Assembly (NCBI RefSeq): GCF_015207825.1
Contig: NZ_JADEWC010000007.1
Span: 1-64,000, forward strand
DNA from: Cyanobacterium stanieri LEGE 03274
GTDB lineage: Bacteria; Cyanobacteriota; Cyanobacteriia; Cyanobacteriales; Cyanobacteriaceae
Direction: 5' to 3'
DNA length: 64,000 nt
Shown here piece after piece: positions 62,527 to 64,000 of the stretch (positions are counted from its first letter, which is position 1; each line of letters starts with the position of its first letter). The position numbers and the translations under genes were made by a program. The notes beneath the pieces were generated by a model. That model saw only the letters and a list, made by a program, of their open reading frames with translations. It was not told where the DNA came from and ran no database searches.

Positions 62527-62991
62527 ATGACTGTACAAAGACAAGAAATTTGGCAATTAAACCAAAAAATAGAACAACTGTATGCCATTGTAAAACAATT
62601 GGGAAGTCGTATTGGTTGGGAAGGGGTAGAAGATTTATGTTTTAGTGTTCAAAATAATGAAGATTTTGAATTGGTGAATGATTTTACTGCCCGTCAAAAG
62701 GATTTACAGTTACAATCGGTTGACTCTGAGGGAGAATTGATTGCGGAGGATGATTTGGAAGTTACTCAGGATAACCATAAAGATATTTTGGTGGATGAAA
62801 AAGAAGGTAGTCCAAAAAGATTTCCGATTAATTCCCTCCCTGAAGATGATATATCCTGCGAAGATCAGGTGCAACGGTTGACAGCGCAATTAACCGCAGC
62901 CTATCATCGTATTGCTTCCTTGGAAGACCAATTATTGGCTAATCGTAGTATGAGGGAAGGTGGACAAAATCCTTTCTATGGCCATCATTAA
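62527..62991 (+). CDS. conserved hypothetical coiled-coil protein
   Basis: A 154-residue acidic protein. The N-terminal helix (EIWQLNQKIEQLYAIVKQLG) looks like a coiled coil, the middle is disordered and Asp/Glu-rich, and a second helix (VQRLTAQLTAAYHRIASLEDQL) is followed by a short NPFYGHH tail. The two helices could dimerise. I do not recognise it. Its last 60 bp overlap the convergent cobT-like gene in antisense, and both reading frames look protein-like there. Confidence 0.6.
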   Translation: MTVQRQEIWQLNQKIEQLYAIVKQLGSRIGWEGVEDLCFSVQNNEDFELVNDFTARQKDLQLQSVDSEGELIAEDDLEVTQDNHKDILVDEKEGSPKRFPINSLPEDDISCEDQVQRLTAQLTAAYHRIASLEDQLLANRSMREGGQNPFYGHH

Positions 62992-63999
62992 TTGCTTGGG
63001 AGTGATATTTAAAAGATGAGAGGCGATCGCACTTCCCCCAGCCCCTACCCCCTCTTTAACAAAGCCACGCTCATAACACTGTAAACTAGGATAACGGGAA
63101 TTAGTAAAATTTAAGTCAGTGGCACAGAGGGGAACATCTCCCACCATCTTCGCTAAACTAACCGTATCCCCCGTATCATCTTCGGCCACCCAACGGGTAG
63201 TACCCACCACAATATTATCTAAATCCGTAGCAGGATAAAAACCCCCTTTAATGGCACGAATTAAGGCATATACCGCCAACATTTGCGTACCCCCTGCCAA
63301 CATTACCCCCACCCTCTTAGAAGCAGAAGAAGCCACCCCTGCCACAAAAATCTGCATGGGATCTCCGACCCCTGCTACAATGTCAAAAAGAGTGCTAGAA
63401 CCAGAAAAATGAGCATTTTTTAACCCTTTTTGCACCACCTGCCATTTTTGCCCGTGGTTACACACAGGATGACTACTATTAATCATCCCCTGCGCATCCA
63501 TACCCAGCGCCGTTAACACGGCCAAAGCCGTTGTCGTACCTGCTACCACACATTCACTGAGAATTAAATAATTATCCCCTGCCTGATTCGCCAATGTTTC
63601 CCCCCATTGCAAACCCTTAGTATATAAATCCATCACCACCCCCAAGGGTAAAGCCTTACCTGTCGTCACACACCGTGCCGCCTTTCCTTCTAAATTAATG
63701 GTATGCACCGAAGGATTTGCCACCAAACCAGCATTAAACACATACACAGGTAAATCAAACATCTCCACCACCGCCCTCGTAATCACCGTAGGAGACACCC
63801 CCACCGTCAGAGGAGGAAGGGGAAAAACAGGATTAGGGCGAACACCATTAACCAAAAATTCCGCATCCGCCAGGGCCGTATAACGACGAGATTCGGGGGT
63901 TACTCCAGCCGCAGAAATCCCTTCTAAGAGGGCAGTCTCAGTAAAGCCAAGGGTACAGGTAAAAATTGGACGACAACCAGCATAACGATTAAGCCATTT
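62932..63999 (-). CDS. CobT-like nicotinate-nucleotide phosphoribosyltransferase, N-terminus beyond the window
   Basis: The frame runs from the right edge to a TAA at 62932, about 355 codons, with the N-terminal end outside. At the edge the chain reads KWLNRYAGCRPIFTCTLGFT and continues through GISAAGVTPESRRYTALAD into PLPPLTVGVSPTVITRAVVE. Later blocks are ECVVAGTTTALAVLTALGMD, INSSHPVCNHG, VGDPMQIFVAGVASSA and AGGTQMLAVYALI. These fit the cyanobacterial branch of nicotinate mononucleotide-dependent phosphoribosyltransferase (CobT family), used to build the lower ligand of cobalamin. The C-terminal 60 bp overlap the unknown coiled-coil gene. Confidence 0.8.
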   Translation of the reverse strand, partial: KWLNRYAGCRPIFTCTLGFTETALLEGISAAGVTPESRRYTALADAEFLVNGVRPNPVFPLPPLTVGVSPTVITRAVVEMFDLPVYVFNAGLVANPSVHTINLEGKAARCVTTGKALPLGVVMDLYTKGLQWGETLANQAGDNYLILSECVVAGTTTALAVLTALGMDAQGMINSSHPVCNHGQKWQVVQKGLKNAHFSGSSTLFDIVAGVGDPMQIFVAGVASSASKRVGVMLAGGTQMLAVYALIRAIKGGFYPATDLDNIVVGTTRWVAEDDTGDTVSLAKMVGDVPLCATDLNFTNSRYPSLQCYERGFVKEGVGAGGSAIASHLLNITPKQLMMAIERILSTFPHTTISQ

Positions 64000-64000
64000 T

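Noticed and set aside
226-63030. HIP1 palindromes GCGATCGC as origin or operator sites
   Set aside because: They are spread through coding and non-coding DNA as in many cyanobacterial genomes, with no clustering.

Overview
The window is chromosomal DNA of a unicellular, low-GC cyanobacterium. Evidence for this includes photosystem II psb30, ndhA, zeta-carotene desaturase, biliverdin reductase, the carboxysome shell gene ccmP, PSRP-3, ycf20, a Ycf45-type ATPase and a complete kaiABC clock operon. The HIP1 palindrome GCGATCGC also recurs, roughly every 1.5-2 kb by eye. Gene content and AT-richness resemble Cyanobacterium/Geminocystis-like Chroococcales; the genus is an inference. I see no phage, plasmid, insertion sequence, CRISPR array, rRNA or tRNA.

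Layout. 0-10.9 kb: hemW, pilC, a glutamate-type dehydrogenase, a DHNA-CoA thioesterase, a Ser/Thr kinase behind three small unknown genes, and nadB. 11-14.4 kb: an ECF sigma / anti-sigma / LTXXQ periplasmic protein operon and a secreted alpha/beta hydrolase. 14.7-25.8 kb: a very large hybrid histidine kinase downstream of purN-ycf20, bvdR, a repeat-filled gap, an acetyltransferase pair, an isolated ndhA and a glycosyltransferase. 26-35 kb: lnt, an ArsR regulator, an FHA protein convergent with RNase P RNA, a group 2 sigma factor, a glutathionyl-hydroquinone reductase, malQ and the short psb30 gene. 35-43 kb: ccmP, a pentapeptide-repeat protein, two HAD phosphatases, dacB, thiE, a dCMP deaminase, PSRP-3 and comM.

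43.6-57 kb is the most interesting part. On one strand lie kaiA-kaiB-kaiC, a Ycf45-type AAA protein, a DUF3038-like protein, a SpoIID protein, a GAF protein with a degenerate kinase domain, and a CikA-like kinase ending in a receiver domain without its phosphoacceptor Asp. Meeting it tail to tail is an overlapping two-gene operon for a COP23 (circadian oscillating polypeptide) protein and an exported CHAT (caspase-like) protein. Core clock, probable clock input/output kinase, a pseudokinase and a COP23 protein thus sit within about 13.4 kb. 57-64 kb carries fabD, zeta-carotene desaturase, a small membrane protein, a Tat-type lipoprotein binding protein and the 3' part of a cobT-like gene.

The intergenic DNA carries several dispersed repeat families. 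The best is a paired-hairpin element of up to about 140 bp with seven copies; one copy shows a compensatory base-pair change. Others are a TAACCT..GGGAT element, a CGTAC palindrome, a 50-bp element next to two gene ends, a 16-bp CT-rich tandem repeat and ACAATGGACAATTAA-like runs.
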